Assembly (NCBI RefSeq): GCF_022548875.1
Contig: NZ_JAKZEW010000016.1
Coordinates: forward strand, 432-64,431
Length of the DNA stretch: 64,000 nucleotides
Source of the DNA: Glycomyces sp. L485
GTDB taxonomy: Bacteria; Actinomycetota; Actinomycetes; Mycobacteriales; Micromonosporaceae
Direction: 5' to 3'
Both the position numbers and the translations under genes were made by a program. The notes under the pieces were generated by a model. It did no database searches and was not told the DNA's origin. It saw nothing but the letters and a program-made list of their open reading frames with translations. How positions within the stretch are numbered: position 1 is the stretch's first letter; every line of letters starts with the position of its first letter. Below, in pieces: positions 9,519-20,617 of the stretch.

Positions 9519-9562
9519 ATCCAGGATTGCCGACACCGGCGTCGGCGTCGGCAATCCTGGAT
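9519..9562 (-). terminator. Strong intrinsic terminator of the large secreted enzyme gene
   Basis: Perfect 16-bp inverted repeat: left arm 9519-9534, right arm 9547-9562, 12-nt loop. Reading leftward the stem is followed by a short T-run (GTTTTC). It lies 8 nt past the stop of the 9570-13838 gene and separates that gene from the importer operon. The rest of the 9253-9569 gap holds the operator at 9349 and no gene. Confidence 0.85.
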
Positions 9563-9569
9563 CACCTGA

Positions 9570-12500
9570 TTATTCGGCGGGCTCCAAGGCCGTCACGGCC
9601 GCGTCGATGGCGTCGGCGGCCGCGTCCACCTCCTCCTGAGTGGGTTCGGCGCCCTCGGCCAGGAGCGCGAGGCCCGCTTCCCGGGCCTCGGCCAGGTCGG
9701 CCCAGGTCACGGCCGTCCAGTCGGCCTCGGACAACTCGCCTGTCTCCTCCAGGTAGAGGTCGAGTCCCGAGGGGTCCACCGGGATGCGGTTGAACTGGAT
9801 CTCGGCCAGGTTCGTGTAGCCGTTGGGCGAGTAAACCCTGAGCGCCCCGTAGCTAACGGCCTCGTCCAGCGGGATCTCAGTCCAGCCGCTTCCGGCCAGG
9901 TCCCCTATGACCGCGAAGGTCTCCCAGGTCTCACCTCCGTCGTCCGAACCCTGCAGCTGGAATCCGCGGGCCCGGTGCGCGTGGCCCGGGCGCGGCTGGA
10001 CCTTCACCGATTCGACCGTCAGCGTTCGACCGTCGTCCGGGACCACCTGCACCCAGCCGGTCGCCGAGGTGGTGTCGGTGTAAGTGGAGGCGTCGCCGTC
10101 GAACATCAACCAGCCGTTGGCGGCCGCATCCCGCGAACCGTCCCACGAGGGGCTGCTGGCGCTCACCCAGGACTGCTCGACCGGCATGACCGTCGAGGGC
10201 GGGTCCTCCAAGAGGTCCCAGGCCTCGAGCAGCCGCGTGGAGAGGGCGTCGCGGTCGGCGCCCTCCTCCTCCGCGGCCGCCTTGACCGCTTCGAGCTCGC
10301 GGGTGAACAGGACGGCCGAAGCCCGCGAATGCCGGTTCAGGTCGACCGCTTCGGCCCGCGCGACCACCGCGTCGAGTTCGACTCGGAAGTCCCCGTACAG
10401 CCGCAGCTCGGCGATGCCGATGATGGTGCCGTTGAGCACCCGCAGGTACCGGTAGCCGCCGTCGTCGAGCGAAGGACGGTTCTGCCAGTCGTAGGTCGGC
10501 TCGGACGGATCGGTCAACCTCGTCCAGTTGACCAGGTCGTTCGACCCCTGGAGCACCTGGGCCCACATGCGGGAGAGACCGTAGCCGTCCTGTCGCGGCC
10601 TGAGCTCCGCCCGATCGAGCGAGACCGACGCCCCTTCACCGAAGTCCCAGATCACGTAGTAGTCGCCGTCGACGGCACGCACGTCGCTGTAAGTGTCGAT
10701 GTCCCCGTCGGTCATCCGCTGGGCGTGCCAGACCTTCGACGAGTCGGGTTCACCGTCCAGGTCGACGACCTCTCCGAGCCCGGCCAGATCGACGAAGTCG
10801 CGCTGATCGGACGCGAACAGGTTCGATTCGTCGGTCGTTCCATGGAAGGTGTCGGCGCTCTCGCCGTCGGCGGTGGTGTGGTCGATGCCGACCGTGAGCA
10901 TCTGCCCGCCGCTCAACTCTCCGAGTGTCGTCGTGGCCGTCCAAGCCTTCCCGTCTTCACTGGTGGCTGCGACGGACTGCCCCGCGACAGCGACCTCGAC
11001 GTCGCTGATCGACTCCCGGCTCGCGAACGTCACGGTCACGCTGTCGCCGGCCGTCACACGACCGTTGACCGCGTCGTCGGACGACAGGGAGACCTCGGTG
11101 ACGTCGCCGACCGCTTCAGTGCGGTCGCCGTGGATCCGCAACTCCCCCATGGAGAAGATATTGAGGTGGCCGATGGGCACACCGGGCTCGTCGACCTGGA
11201 ACCTCAGGAACCGGAACTCCTCGCCGACCTGGTCGTCTACGACCGGGATTCGCTCCCAGTCGTTGGTGTCCGAGGTCGGCCGCTCGGTCAGCAGCGTCCA
11301 GTTCGCTCCGTCCAGCGAGCCGTACGCGTTCGCGCCCTGATACCGGGTGGGGAAGGCGTGGCGCGCCCGGAAGTCGAACTGCGAGGTCGACACCCGGTAG
11401 TCCGGACCGAAGTCCAGGGTGAAGAACGTGCTGAGCAGATCGCCGCCGAACGAGGTGTTGTCACCGTCGGCCAAGGCGTTCACCCCGCCGGAGTTGATCA
11501 TCGTCGGCGTGACGATGTCCGTGTAGTCCAGCGTCCCGTCCTCAAGGGGCGGGTTGAGCAGCCTCAGTCCGTCGATGGCGTCCCTCAGCGCGTCGAAGGC
11601 GGTGCGGAACTCCTCGTCGGTGCCGTACTCGGAGGCCTCCCTGGCGTCCTTGAGGGCGGCCTCGAAGGGCTCGCGGGTGACGGTCGTGTAGACCGCGTCG
11701 GCGTCGACCCCGTCGGCGACGGCGACGTAGATCATCTTGGGCCGGTTCTTGGCCACCACGAGCTCGAACGTCCGCGCGGTGACGGACTCACCGTCGTCGG
11801 CGACGATCTGGACCGCGTGCCGACCACGGTCGCGGTCGGTCGGCTTCCAGGTCACGATCCCGGTCTCGGCATCGAACGACGCCCCGTCCGGGAGGCCGGC
11901 AGCGGAATGGGCGACCGATCCGCCTTCATCCGCTGAAGACAGGTCGTGGGCGGACTCCGAGTCGGGCCATAGGTAGTAGCGGTCTCTGGTCTGCTCGAAC
12001 TTCGGAGCGGTGAGGTTGTCCTGGGCCGCGAGCATGACGGTGTCCAAGTCGACCGTGGCGCCACCGGTACCGCTCACGCGGTAGAAGTGCACGTTCGTTC
12101 CGATCGCCCGATAGGTGATGTATCTCCATTCCCCTTCGGTGTCAGGCAGTTCCACGGTGTCGATGGTCGTCGGTTCGGGTTCGACCGGATTCAGGCCCGA
12201 CGGCTCCTCCTTGCGGAGCACCTCGAGCGTCGCCGGCCCATCGGTCCGCACCAGCACACCGATTCCCTTGTCCCGGGGGTACATCAGTCGACTGACCGCG
12301 CTGGTCGTGCCCTCCTCGTCGGCCGTGGCCCGGGCGAAGGTCCGCCCCTCCTCGGTGACGATCTCGGTACCCGAGTCGAGCGGGAATGCATAGCGGCCGA
12401 ACGAGATCGCAGTGTCCTCAAGCAGGGTCGGCTCGGTGCCGGCGATCTCGGGCGGGAAGGCGACCCAGTACTCGACGCTCTTGTCGCCGGGGGCCCAGAA

Positions 12501-13838
12501 GTTCCTGGTGCCGGTTCCGTACTGGTAGAACGGGCCGTCCATGCGCGAGTGGAGCTCGGCCAGATGCGGCGCCTCCGCCTCGACATCGACGCCTTCGCGG
12601 TAGGCGTACTGGTAGTACAGCTCCGAGAGCGGGTTGAAAACGCGGCCGCGGTAGGCCTGGGAGAGGGTCCCGCCGGTCTCGCGCTCATCGATCCACCGGG
12701 TCGGCGCGCCCATCATGAAGCCGTAGAAGGCGTCGGCCCCCTCGAGGAGGCGGTTGCCCAGGAAGTTGTAGGCGGTGACGGCGTCATCGGCGGTGGAGAC
12801 GGTGCCGTCGCCCGGATCGACCAGCGTGTCCTGGACGTCGAGGAAGCGGGCCAGGGCGGCGAAGTTGTCGATGTTGGTCTCGCCGTGGGCCTGGTCGCGG
12901 CCCATCTCGCGGACCTGCACGAAGCCCTCCCCGTAGGGGTTGAGCGGATCGTCGGCCTCGATGTACGGCATCTGCGGAGCCATCGCCCCGTTGTCGTAGC
13001 CGTCGTAGGTGGAGTTCACGGTGAACCACTCGACGCCCTTGGCGTAGCCCTCGGCGTCATCGAAGTAGATCGCGGTCGCGATGCGCCCGTAGAGACCGAA
13101 ATTGTGCTGGTTCATCCAGCGCTCGTTCGAGTAGTTGAACACGTCCACGATCGGATCGGCGAAGTTGCCCAGGAGCTTCTCGTCGTCCTCGGCGCTCCAG
13201 ACCACGTCGTAGCCCTCGTGCTCGCCGGGAGTCGAGTCGTCGACCGGTTCGGTGGCGCGGACGATCTCGGCGGCCATGAGGAACTGGGACAACGGCTTCC
13301 CGGTGTGGATGTGCGCGTCGGGGAAATAGACGTAGCCGTCGGGGTTCATGTTCGACCAAGTGCGCAGCCCCATGATCGCGCCCTTGCGGTACGCCTCGTC
13401 ACCGGTCATCGTCCACAGCAGCGCCTGAGTGAGCACGCCGAAGGAGTCGCGGGTCAAGCGCCCGCGCAGGCCTCCTTCGCTGAAGTTCGAGGTCACGGGG
13501 ACCTCAGGCTCGCCCCGGACCATGTTGTCGACGGTGTAGTTCCGCTGTGCCCAGGGGCGGACCTGGGTCATCGCGTCAAAGTAGGAAGCCCAGGGCTCCT
13601 GACCGGAGCGCACCATCTCCTGGGCGTTGCGGAGGTCGGCCGCGGACAGCCCGACGCCGGGGTGGACGAACCCGGCGTCCGACACCGTCTCGTTGATCTC
13701 GACCACATGATCGGTGAGCAGGTCCTCATAGCCTGCGGCGCGGGCGGGCGACGGGGCGGCGAACACCGTCGCCACCACCGCCAATGCCGCCAGCAGCGCG
13801 GTCAGGCGCAATCGCCTGCGGTCCAAGACTTGCGTCAT
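9570..13838 (-). CDS. Large secreted polysaccharide lyase-like protein with F5/8C-type modules
   Basis: 1422 aa. Residues 1-34 are a Sec signal peptide ending ARA. Residues about 40-480 look like the alpha-toroid of the alginate-lyase/chondroitin-lyase superfamily, with the Asn/His-rich motifs MNQHNFGLYG (near 241) and GRDQAHGETNIDNF (near 313). A putative Ig-like repeat (about 650-700) is followed by three discoidin-like (F5/8 type C) modules near 785-905, 1035-1150 and 1235-1350, interleaved with FIVAR-like helical segments near 735, 1155 and 1365. Predicted function: extracellular cleavage of an acidic polysaccharide while bound to glycan. RBS AAGGGG lies at 13847-13852. The lyase assignment is by motif pattern and needs structural comparison; the substrate is unknown. 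Confidence 0.65.
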   Translation of the reverse strand: MTQVLDRRRLRLTALLAALAVVATVFAAPSPARAAGYEDLLTDHVVEINETVSDAGFVHPGVGLSAADLRNAQEMVRSGQEPWASYFDAMTQVRPWAQRNYTVDNMVRGEPEVPVTSNFSEGGLRGRLTRDSFGVLTQALLWTMTGDEAYRKGAIMGLRTWSNMNPDGYVYFPDAHIHTGKPLSQFLMAAEIVRATEPVDDSTPGEHEGYDVVWSAEDDEKLLGNFADPIVDVFNYSNERWMNQHNFGLYGRIATAIYFDDAEGYAKGVEWFTVNSTYDGYDNGAMAPQMPYIEADDPLNPYGEGFVQVREMGRDQAHGETNIDNFAALARFLDVQDTLVDPGDGTVSTADDAVTAYNFLGNRLLEGADAFYGFMMGAPTRWIDERETGGTLSQAYRGRVFNPLSELYYQYAYREGVDVEAEAPHLAELHSRMDGPFYQYGTGTRNFWAPGDKSVEYWVAFPPEIAGTEPTLLEDTAISFGRYAFPLDSGTEIVTEEGRTFARATADEEGTTSAVSRLMYPRDKGIGVLVRTDGPATLEVLRKEEPSGLNPVEPEPTTIDTVELPDTEGEWRYITYRAIGTNVHFYRVSGTGGATVDLDTVMLAAQDNLTAPKFEQTRDRYYLWPDSESAHDLSSADEGGSVAHSAAGLPDGASFDAETGIVTWKPTDRDRGRHAVQIVADDGESVTARTFELVVAKNRPKMIYVAVADGVDADAVYTTVTREPFEAALKDAREASEYGTDEEFRTAFDALRDAIDGLRLLNPPLEDGTLDYTDIVTPTMINSGGVNALADGDNTSFGGDLLSTFFTLDFGPDYRVSTSQFDFRARHAFPTRYQGANAYGSLDGANWTLLTERPTSDTNDWERIPVVDDQVGEEFRFLRFQVDEPGVPIGHLNIFSMGELRIHGDRTEAVGDVTEVSLSSDDAVNGRVTAGDSVTVTFASRESISDVEVAVAGQSVAATSEDGKAWTATTTLGELSGGQMLTVGIDHTTADGESADTFHGTTDESNLFASDQRDFVDLAGLGEVVDLDGEPDSSKVWHAQRMTDGDIDTYSDVRAVDGDYYVIWDFGEGASVSLDRAELRPRQDGYGLSRMWAQVLQGSNDLVNWTRLTDPSEPTYDWQNRPSLDDGGYRYLRVLNGTIIGIAELRLYGDFRVELDAVVARAEAVDLNRHSRASAVLFTRELEAVKAAAEEEGADRDALSTRLLEAWDLLEDPPSTVMPVEQSWVSASSPSWDGSRDAAANGWLMFDGDASTYTDTTSATGWVQVVPDDGRTLTVESVKVQPRPGHAHRARGFQLQGSDDGGETWETFAVIGDLAGSGWTEIPLDEAVSYGALRVYSPNGYTNLAEIQFNRIPVDPSGLDLYLEETGELSEADWTAVTWADLAEAREAGLALLAEGAEPTQEEVDAAADAIDAAVTALEPAE

Positions 13839-13858
13839 TGCACGTCCCCTTCAGCTTG

Positions 13859-13890
13859 GATATCGTTATCCATTGATAGATAACGATATC
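13859..13890. promoter_or_regulatory. Double operator in front of the large secreted enzyme gene
   Basis: GATATCGTTATC at 13859-13870 and its exact reverse complement GATAACGATATC at 13879-13890 form a 12-bp inverted repeat with an 8-bp spacer. Each arm is itself a near-palindrome of the regulon type. It lies 21 bp upstream of the start codon, in the 89-bp gap after the GH36 gene. Confidence 0.7.
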
Positions 13891-13927
13891 GCTCTCGGCC
13901 GCGCATGGCAAGAGCTTCCAAGCTGCG

Positions 13928-16051
13928 TTATCCGATCGTGAACACCCGCGCCGAAGGACCAGTGACCGACTTGAGATAGATAACGTTATCCGTCTGGTTG
14001 ACCGTCCATGGTTCGAGCTTGCGCGGGAACACCTCGGTGACGGTGCCCGCCAAGCCGGTGATCTCGATCGTCGACGCCCCCGGGCCGCGATCCCACACGG
14101 CGAGCAGGGTCCGGCCGTCACCGAGGTCGAGAGCGAGGCACAGCGACGCCGCGTCCCAGTCCGGGAGGCCGAGCGGCCAGGACGGCACGGCGTGCGGAAG
14201 CCGGTCCCGCAGCGACTTGTGGACGGCGACGGCATCCCGGACGAGCGCCGACTGCTCAGGGCGCAGCTCGTGGAGGAAGCCCGACAGGTACAAGCGACCG
14301 GACAGACCGGTGACGAGGGTGAACGCGGTCTCCTCGTCGGTCATGTCGACGTGCGGGTAGGCCCAGTTGCCGCACTGCTCGGGCAGGATCGTCGCCGGGG
14401 CCGATGCCGCCACCGGCGGGTAGAGGCGGAAGTCCTGCTGGTCGCTCGTCGACTGGAGGTGCGTCGCCGACAGCAGGGCGTAGTCCGCTCGCATGGCGCC
14501 CGAGGAGCAGTTCTCGATGAGCAGGCCTGGATGGCGCTCCTGCGTCTCGACCAGCCAGTCGCGGAACGCGCGGGTGTGGGCGAGCAGGCCGTCTCCGGCC
14601 GTCGTCGCTCGCCACTCCGTCCCGGCACCGGGATTGATGTTGTAGTCGAGCTTGAGGAACGACACGCCGTAGTGGCCGACGAGGTGGTCGACGGTCTCGT
14701 CGAGGTGCGCGCGGGCGGCCGGGTGGCGGAAGTCGAGATGGTACCGCTCGTGCTCCTGGACGCGCCGCCCGAAGCGCTGGAAGAACGCCTCGTCGGGGAG
14801 GGACCGGGCAGCCGGGCTGCTCACGCCTACGATCTCGGGTTCGAGCCAGATGCCGCTGCGCATGCCGCGGGCGTGGATGTGGTCGATGACGGCCTTGAGG
14901 CCGTTCGTGAAGCGGCCCGGCGCCTCGCGCCACTCCCCCACGGTCGACCACCAGTCGCCGATCGCCGGGTCGGCGAACCAGCCGGCGTCGATGCAGAAGT
15001 ACTCGGCTCCGGCGTCGGCCGCCGCGTCGATGAGCGGGGTGAGCGCCTCGGTGGACGGCTGTCCCATGAGGGTGTTCATGAAGTCGTTGTAGACCACCGG
15101 GAGCGCCTCGTCGGCCACCCGCGACTCGCGGATCCAGCGCCGGTAGCGGGTCAGCTCGGCGATCGCGCCGTCGCGGCCGTCCGAGGAGACGGCGACGGCG
15201 ACCGGGACTGTCGTGAAGGAGTCGCCGGGCTCGAGCTCGTGCGCGAATTGGTGTTCGAGGTCGGTCGGTCCGAGGAGGCTCGCGACGCCGCCGCTCATGG
15301 CCTGCGCGATGTCGCAGTGCCAGGCGGCGCTGGTTTCCAGCTGCCAGGCGACGGCCTCGCCGGTCGCGGCGTCGGCGAGCATGCCTGCGGCGAGGTGCTC
15401 CCCCGTGGACCAGGCGCCGTGGCTGCTGAGGCCGAAGTGTCCGCGACCGTCCTGTCCGTGCAGGTCGAGGGCGAGGCGGGGCAGCAGGTCGCGGAGCGGC
15501 CGTTCGCGCCAGCGGTTCTCGGCCAGCCATTCGCTCTGGGCGGTGGCGAGGGTGAAGCCGTCGAGCGAGTTCTCGCTCGTCCCGAATCCGAACGTGGCAG
15601 TGGAGACGGCGGTGAGCAGTACCGTTGTCGCGCCTGAGTTCTCGACGGTGTTCTGGACGCGCACGGCCCGCGTGCCGACCGGGCGGGTGAGGGTCGAGTG
15701 GACGACCAGCCCGGTGCGCTCGTCGCGCTGCGTGACGGTCACCTGGTCGGCCTCTGGGAGGTCTTGGACCTGGTGGCCGACGTACCGCAGCCGGCCTCCG
15801 ACGGCGGAGCGGAAGTAGGCCTGGCTCGTGCGCCCGCGCTGCTCCTCCGCGGTGAAGAGCTCGACGAGCGGGACGTCGTCGCGGCCGAGGACGAGCGAGC
15901 GGTCGATGCCGACGAGGGCGACCGGCCGGTCGGTGTCCCAGCTCAGGTCGACGAATGTCGGTTGCTGCGCGGACGGCGGCGCGGCTTCGGGTCCAGTGGT
16001 GATGGTTGACTCCTCGGTCCGGGGCACGCCCGGATGGCGGGCGGCGCACAA
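13928..16051 (-). CDS. Alpha-galactosidase, GH36 (first of two)
   Basis: Up to 707 aa. N-terminal beta-sandwich, then a TIM barrel with the GH36 motifs: CIDAGWF, the nucleophile Asp in KLDYN (about D469), ENCSSG, and the acid/base Asp in TSDQ (about D537). No signal peptide, so it should cleave terminal alpha-galactosides inside the cell after import. The start is uncertain: TTG 16051 and GTG 16027 both lack a ribosome site. GAGGAG is well spaced only from an ATC codon (Ile, in TITTGPEA), which would be a rare non-canonical start. The gene has an operator just upstream and another inside its 3' end, and is followed after 89 bp by the secreted enzyme gene. Confidence 0.88.
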   Translation of the reverse strand: MCAARHPGVPRTEESTITTGPEAAPPSAQQPTFVDLSWDTDRPVALVGIDRSLVLGRDDVPLVELFTAEEQRGRTSQAYFRSAVGGRLRYVGHQVQDLPEADQVTVTQRDERTGLVVHSTLTRPVGTRAVRVQNTVENSGATTVLLTAVSTATFGFGTSENSLDGFTLATAQSEWLAENRWRERPLRDLLPRLALDLHGQDGRGHFGLSSHGAWSTGEHLAAGMLADAATGEAVAWQLETSAAWHCDIAQAMSGGVASLLGPTDLEHQFAHELEPGDSFTTVPVAVAVSSDGRDGAIAELTRYRRWIRESRVADEALPVVYNDFMNTLMGQPSTEALTPLIDAAADAGAEYFCIDAGWFADPAIGDWWSTVGEWREAPGRFTNGLKAVIDHIHARGMRSGIWLEPEIVGVSSPAARSLPDEAFFQRFGRRVQEHERYHLDFRHPAARAHLDETVDHLVGHYGVSFLKLDYNINPGAGTEWRATTAGDGLLAHTRAFRDWLVETQERHPGLLIENCSSGAMRADYALLSATHLQSTSDQQDFRLYPPVAASAPATILPEQCGNWAYPHVDMTDEETAFTLVTGLSGRLYLSGFLHELRPEQSALVRDAVAVHKSLRDRLPHAVPSWPLGLPDWDAASLCLALDLGDGRTLLAVWDRGPGASTIEITGLAGTVTEVFPRKLEPWTVNQTDNVIYLKSVTGPSARVFTIG
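13978..13991. promoter_or_regulatory. Operator-like palindrome inside the 3' end of the GH36 gene
   Basis: AGATAACGTTATCC matches the regulon palindrome at 13 of 14 symmetric positions. It encodes part of the C-terminal TDNVIYLK segment of the GH36 protein, and lies about 140 bp upstream of the next gene, so it could act with the double site at 13859-13890. Confidence 0.5.
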
Positions 16052-16058
16052 GCTAATT

Positions 16059-16072
16059 GGATATCGTTATCC
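16059..16072. promoter_or_regulatory. Operator upstream of the first GH36 gene
   Basis: GGATATCGTTATCC, a near-perfect palindrome of the regulon type, lies 8 bp upstream of the longest possible GH36 start and 53 bp past the LacI stop region. It overlaps where a promoter -10 box for this gene would be expected. Confidence 0.7.
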
Positions 16073-16109
16073 AGACGGTACACGCCGAACCCGCGGGAAC
16101 GTTCGAAGG

Positions 16110-17162
16110 TCAGGCGGCGACGCCGATCATGACGCCGCGGACGATGAGCGAAGTCTTGTGCGCGACGCGCCGCTTCGCGATTTCAGGCGTCGGCTCGTCG
16201 ACGGCCATCTTGAGCGCGGACTCGCCGAACTCATGGAGCGGGACCCCGACCGTGCTGAACTCCGGCAGGACGTCACCGAGCATCGGCACGTGGTCGAAGC
16301 CGGTGACCTCGATGTCGCGCGGCGTCTCCAGGCCCCGGCGACGCAGGGCCGCGATCGCGCCGACCGCCATCCCGTCGCTCATCGCCGCGATGACGTCGAG
16401 ATCGCGCAGGCGATCGCCGAGGATGTCGACCGCCAGGTGGCCGCCGTCGCGGTCGAAGCCGTGATGGAAGATGAGCTCCTCCGGCACCTCGATGCCGTGG
16501 CGGGCGAGGCCGGCGAGGAAGCCGGCGACGCGGTCCCGGGAGGTGATCTGCTCTTCGGGACCGGCGAGGATCGCGAAGCGGCGGTTGCCCGCGGCGGCGA
16601 GCTCGTCGGCGAGCGCGGCGGCGGCGTCGTGGTTGTTGACTGTCACGCGGGAGTAGTCGTGATCACTGTCTCCTATGAGGACGATGTTCGCGCCGTGGCG
16701 CTGGAGCACCTCCAACTGGGTCTTGACCGCCAGTTCGCGCTCGAGGTTCGTGGTGCGACTGGTGGCCAGGATGATCGCCCGGTGCCGTTCGCCGCGGAAC
16801 TGGGTGAGCAGCTCGACCTCGCGCTCGGCGTCGTCGTGGGTGGCGCGGACGGCGACCGAGAGCCCGCGGTCCTCGGCGGCGTCGAGGATTCCGGCGATGA
16901 TGGTCGCGGCGCCGAAATCCTCCACGTCGCTCACCAGCAGCCCGATCGTGCGGGCGCGGCCTTCCTTGGTGGCCTGGGCGGCCGCGCTCACGGAGTAGCC
17001 GAGGACGCGCGCGGCGTCTTCGACGCGTTCGCGCAGCTCGCGGTTGCCGCCCTTGCCGCGTACGCCGCCATTGAGCACGCGCGACGCCGTGGGCACCGAG
17101 ACATCGGCCAGGCGCGCGACGTCGGCCAGTGTGACCGGCTTCGAGGTCGAATTGCCTACCAC
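16110..17162 (-). CDS. LacI-family regulator of the GH36/lyase regulon
   Basis: 350 aa: LacI helix-turn-helix (VTLADVARLADVSVPTASRVLNG) then a sugar-sensing core. GTG 17162 is chosen because GGAAGGGGAG ends 6 nt before it; an ATG at 17222 in frame overlaps the operator-like site and has no such signal. Transcribed toward the GH36 gene, with only 58 bp between its stop and the longest GH36 start. With its own upstream palindrome (17207-17220) and the shared sites at the GH36, lyase-like and importer genes, it is one of two candidate master repressors of the regulon, the other being the LacI encoded at 4621. Confidence 0.88.
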   Translation of the reverse strand: MVGNSTSKPVTLADVARLADVSVPTASRVLNGGVRGKGGNRELRERVEDAARVLGYSVSAAAQATKEGRARTIGLLVSDVEDFGAATIIAGILDAAEDRGLSVAVRATHDDAEREVELLTQFRGERHRAIILATSRTTNLERELAVKTQLEVLQRHGANIVLIGDSDHDYSRVTVNNHDAAAALADELAAAGNRRFAILAGPEEQITSRDRVAGFLAGLARHGIEVPEELIFHHGFDRDGGHLAVDILGDRLRDLDVIAAMSDGMAVGAIAALRRRGLETPRDIEVTGFDHVPMLGDVLPEFSTVGVPLHEFGESALKMAVDEPTPEIAKRRVAHKTSLIVRGVMIGVAA

Positions 17163-17206
17163 TTGGGTCTCCCCTTCCGGCGGCACCGGTTCCGCGCCGC
17201 AGTTCC

Positions 17207-17220
17207 GGACATCGATATCC
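17207..17220. promoter_or_regulatory. Putative autoregulatory operator of the LacI gene
   Basis: GGACATCGATATCC is an imperfect 14-bp palindrome with a central CG, 45 bp upstream of the preferred LacI start. It differs from GGATATCGATATCC by one base and fits the regulon pattern. Confidence 0.55.
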
Positions 17221-17282
17221 ATAATACGTCCAGGCCTGCGGACGGTGACCGGTCAGGCCCCGCGTCGCGCCCGGTCGCGACC

Positions 17283-19655
<2,373 letters not shown>

Positions 19656-19665
19656 CTTCGTCGAT

Positions 19666-20091
19666 TCACCGCTCTCGGACCTGGTTGAACCGCAGCATAT
19701 TGCCGGCGGGATCGCGGAAGGAGCAGTCGCGGACGCCGTACGGCTGGTCGGTCGGCTCCTGGAGCACCTCGGCGCCCGCGGCGCTGATGCGATCGAAGAC
19801 GGCGTCGACGTCCTCGGTGCTGAAGATGACCCCGCGCAGCAGGCCCTTCGCCAGCAGTTCCTCCAAGGCCTCCTTGTCGGCGGGCGGGGTGTTCGGGTCC
19901 GCCGACGGCGGTTCGAGGACGATGTCCACGTCGGGCTGCGACGGCGATCCCACGGTCACCCAGCGGAACCCCTCGAAGCCCACGTCGTTGCGGACCTCGA
20001 AGCCGAGGACGTCCCGGTAGAAGGCGAGCGCCTTGTCGTGGTCGTCGACGGCGATGAAGCACTGCGAAAGCTTGATGTCCATGGGTTTCAT
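19666..20091 (-). CDS. VOC-family (glyoxalase/bleomycin-resistance fold) protein
   Basis: 141 aa with a typical vicinal-oxygen-chelate pattern: QCFIAVDDHDKALAFYRDVLGFEV at the N-terminus and FRDPAGNMLRFNQ at the C-terminus. Members bind metals and small molecules and act as glyoxalases, dioxygenases or drug-binding resistance proteins. ATG 20091 overlaps the AraC stop by 4 nt (ATGA), so the two are translationally coupled. Placement between an AraC regulator and a UvrA-like ATPase favours a drug or electrophile detoxification role, which is inference. Confidence 0.85.
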   Translation of the reverse strand: MKPMDIKLSQCFIAVDDHDKALAFYRDVLGFEVRNDVGFEGFRWVTVGSPSQPDVDIVLEPPSADPNTPPADKEALEELLAKGLLRGVIFSTEDVDAVFDRISAAGAEVLQEPTDQPYGVRDCSFRDPAGNMLRFNQVRER

Positions 20092-20513
20092 GCTAAGCGC
20101 GGCGGCGCGGATTTCACTTCTCGAATCCTGACCGGTCTCGTGTAGGCCTTGGCGATGCAGGCCGGGATGTTCGCGCCCTCGTCGTGGCCGCGGGCCCGGT
20201 AGGCGCTCGGACTCTCGCCGACCAGCTCGGTGAACCGCGAGCTGAACGAACCCAGCGAGGTGCAGCCGACCGCGAAGCAGACTTCGGTCACCGACAGGTC
20301 GCCCCGTCGCAGCAGGGCCTTGGCCCGCTCGATCCGGCGCGTCATCAGGTAGGTGTACGGCGTCTCCCCGAAGGCGGCGCGGAAGCTGCGGGAGAAGTGG
20401 CCCGGCGACATCAGGGCACCGCGCGCCAGCGCGGGAACGTCGAGCGGTTCGGCGTACTCGCGGTCCATCCGGTCGCGGGCCCGGCGGAGCCGGACGAGGT
20501 CCTCCAACGTCAT
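20088..20513 (-). CDS. AraC-family regulator, DNA-binding domain only
   Basis: 141 aa containing the double helix-turn-helix of AraC/XylS proteins ([20 protein letters not shown], then the [20 protein letters not shown] signature) with almost no extra sensing domain. Such stand-alone MarA/SoxS-like proteins are usually controlled by their own level or need a separate sensor. It is the first gene of the operon with VOC and UvrA-like genes and diverges from nucS across 104 bp. Confidence 0.88.
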   Translation of the reverse strand: MTLEDLVRLRRARDRMDREYAEPLDVPALARGALMSPGHFSRSFRAAFGETPYTYLMTRRIERAKALLRRGDLSVTEVCFAVGCTSLGSFSSRFTELVGESPSAYRARGHDEGANIPACIAKAYTRPVRIREVKSAPPRLA

Positions 20514-20617
20514 GCGAGCAGCATCCCACGGGAATGCGACAGCCGGCCCGACGCACAGGTCTCAGGCTGGAGTCGGCAGGGCTGGGCGAATCGGACGGCA
20601 CGGGTAGGGTGCTGGGC

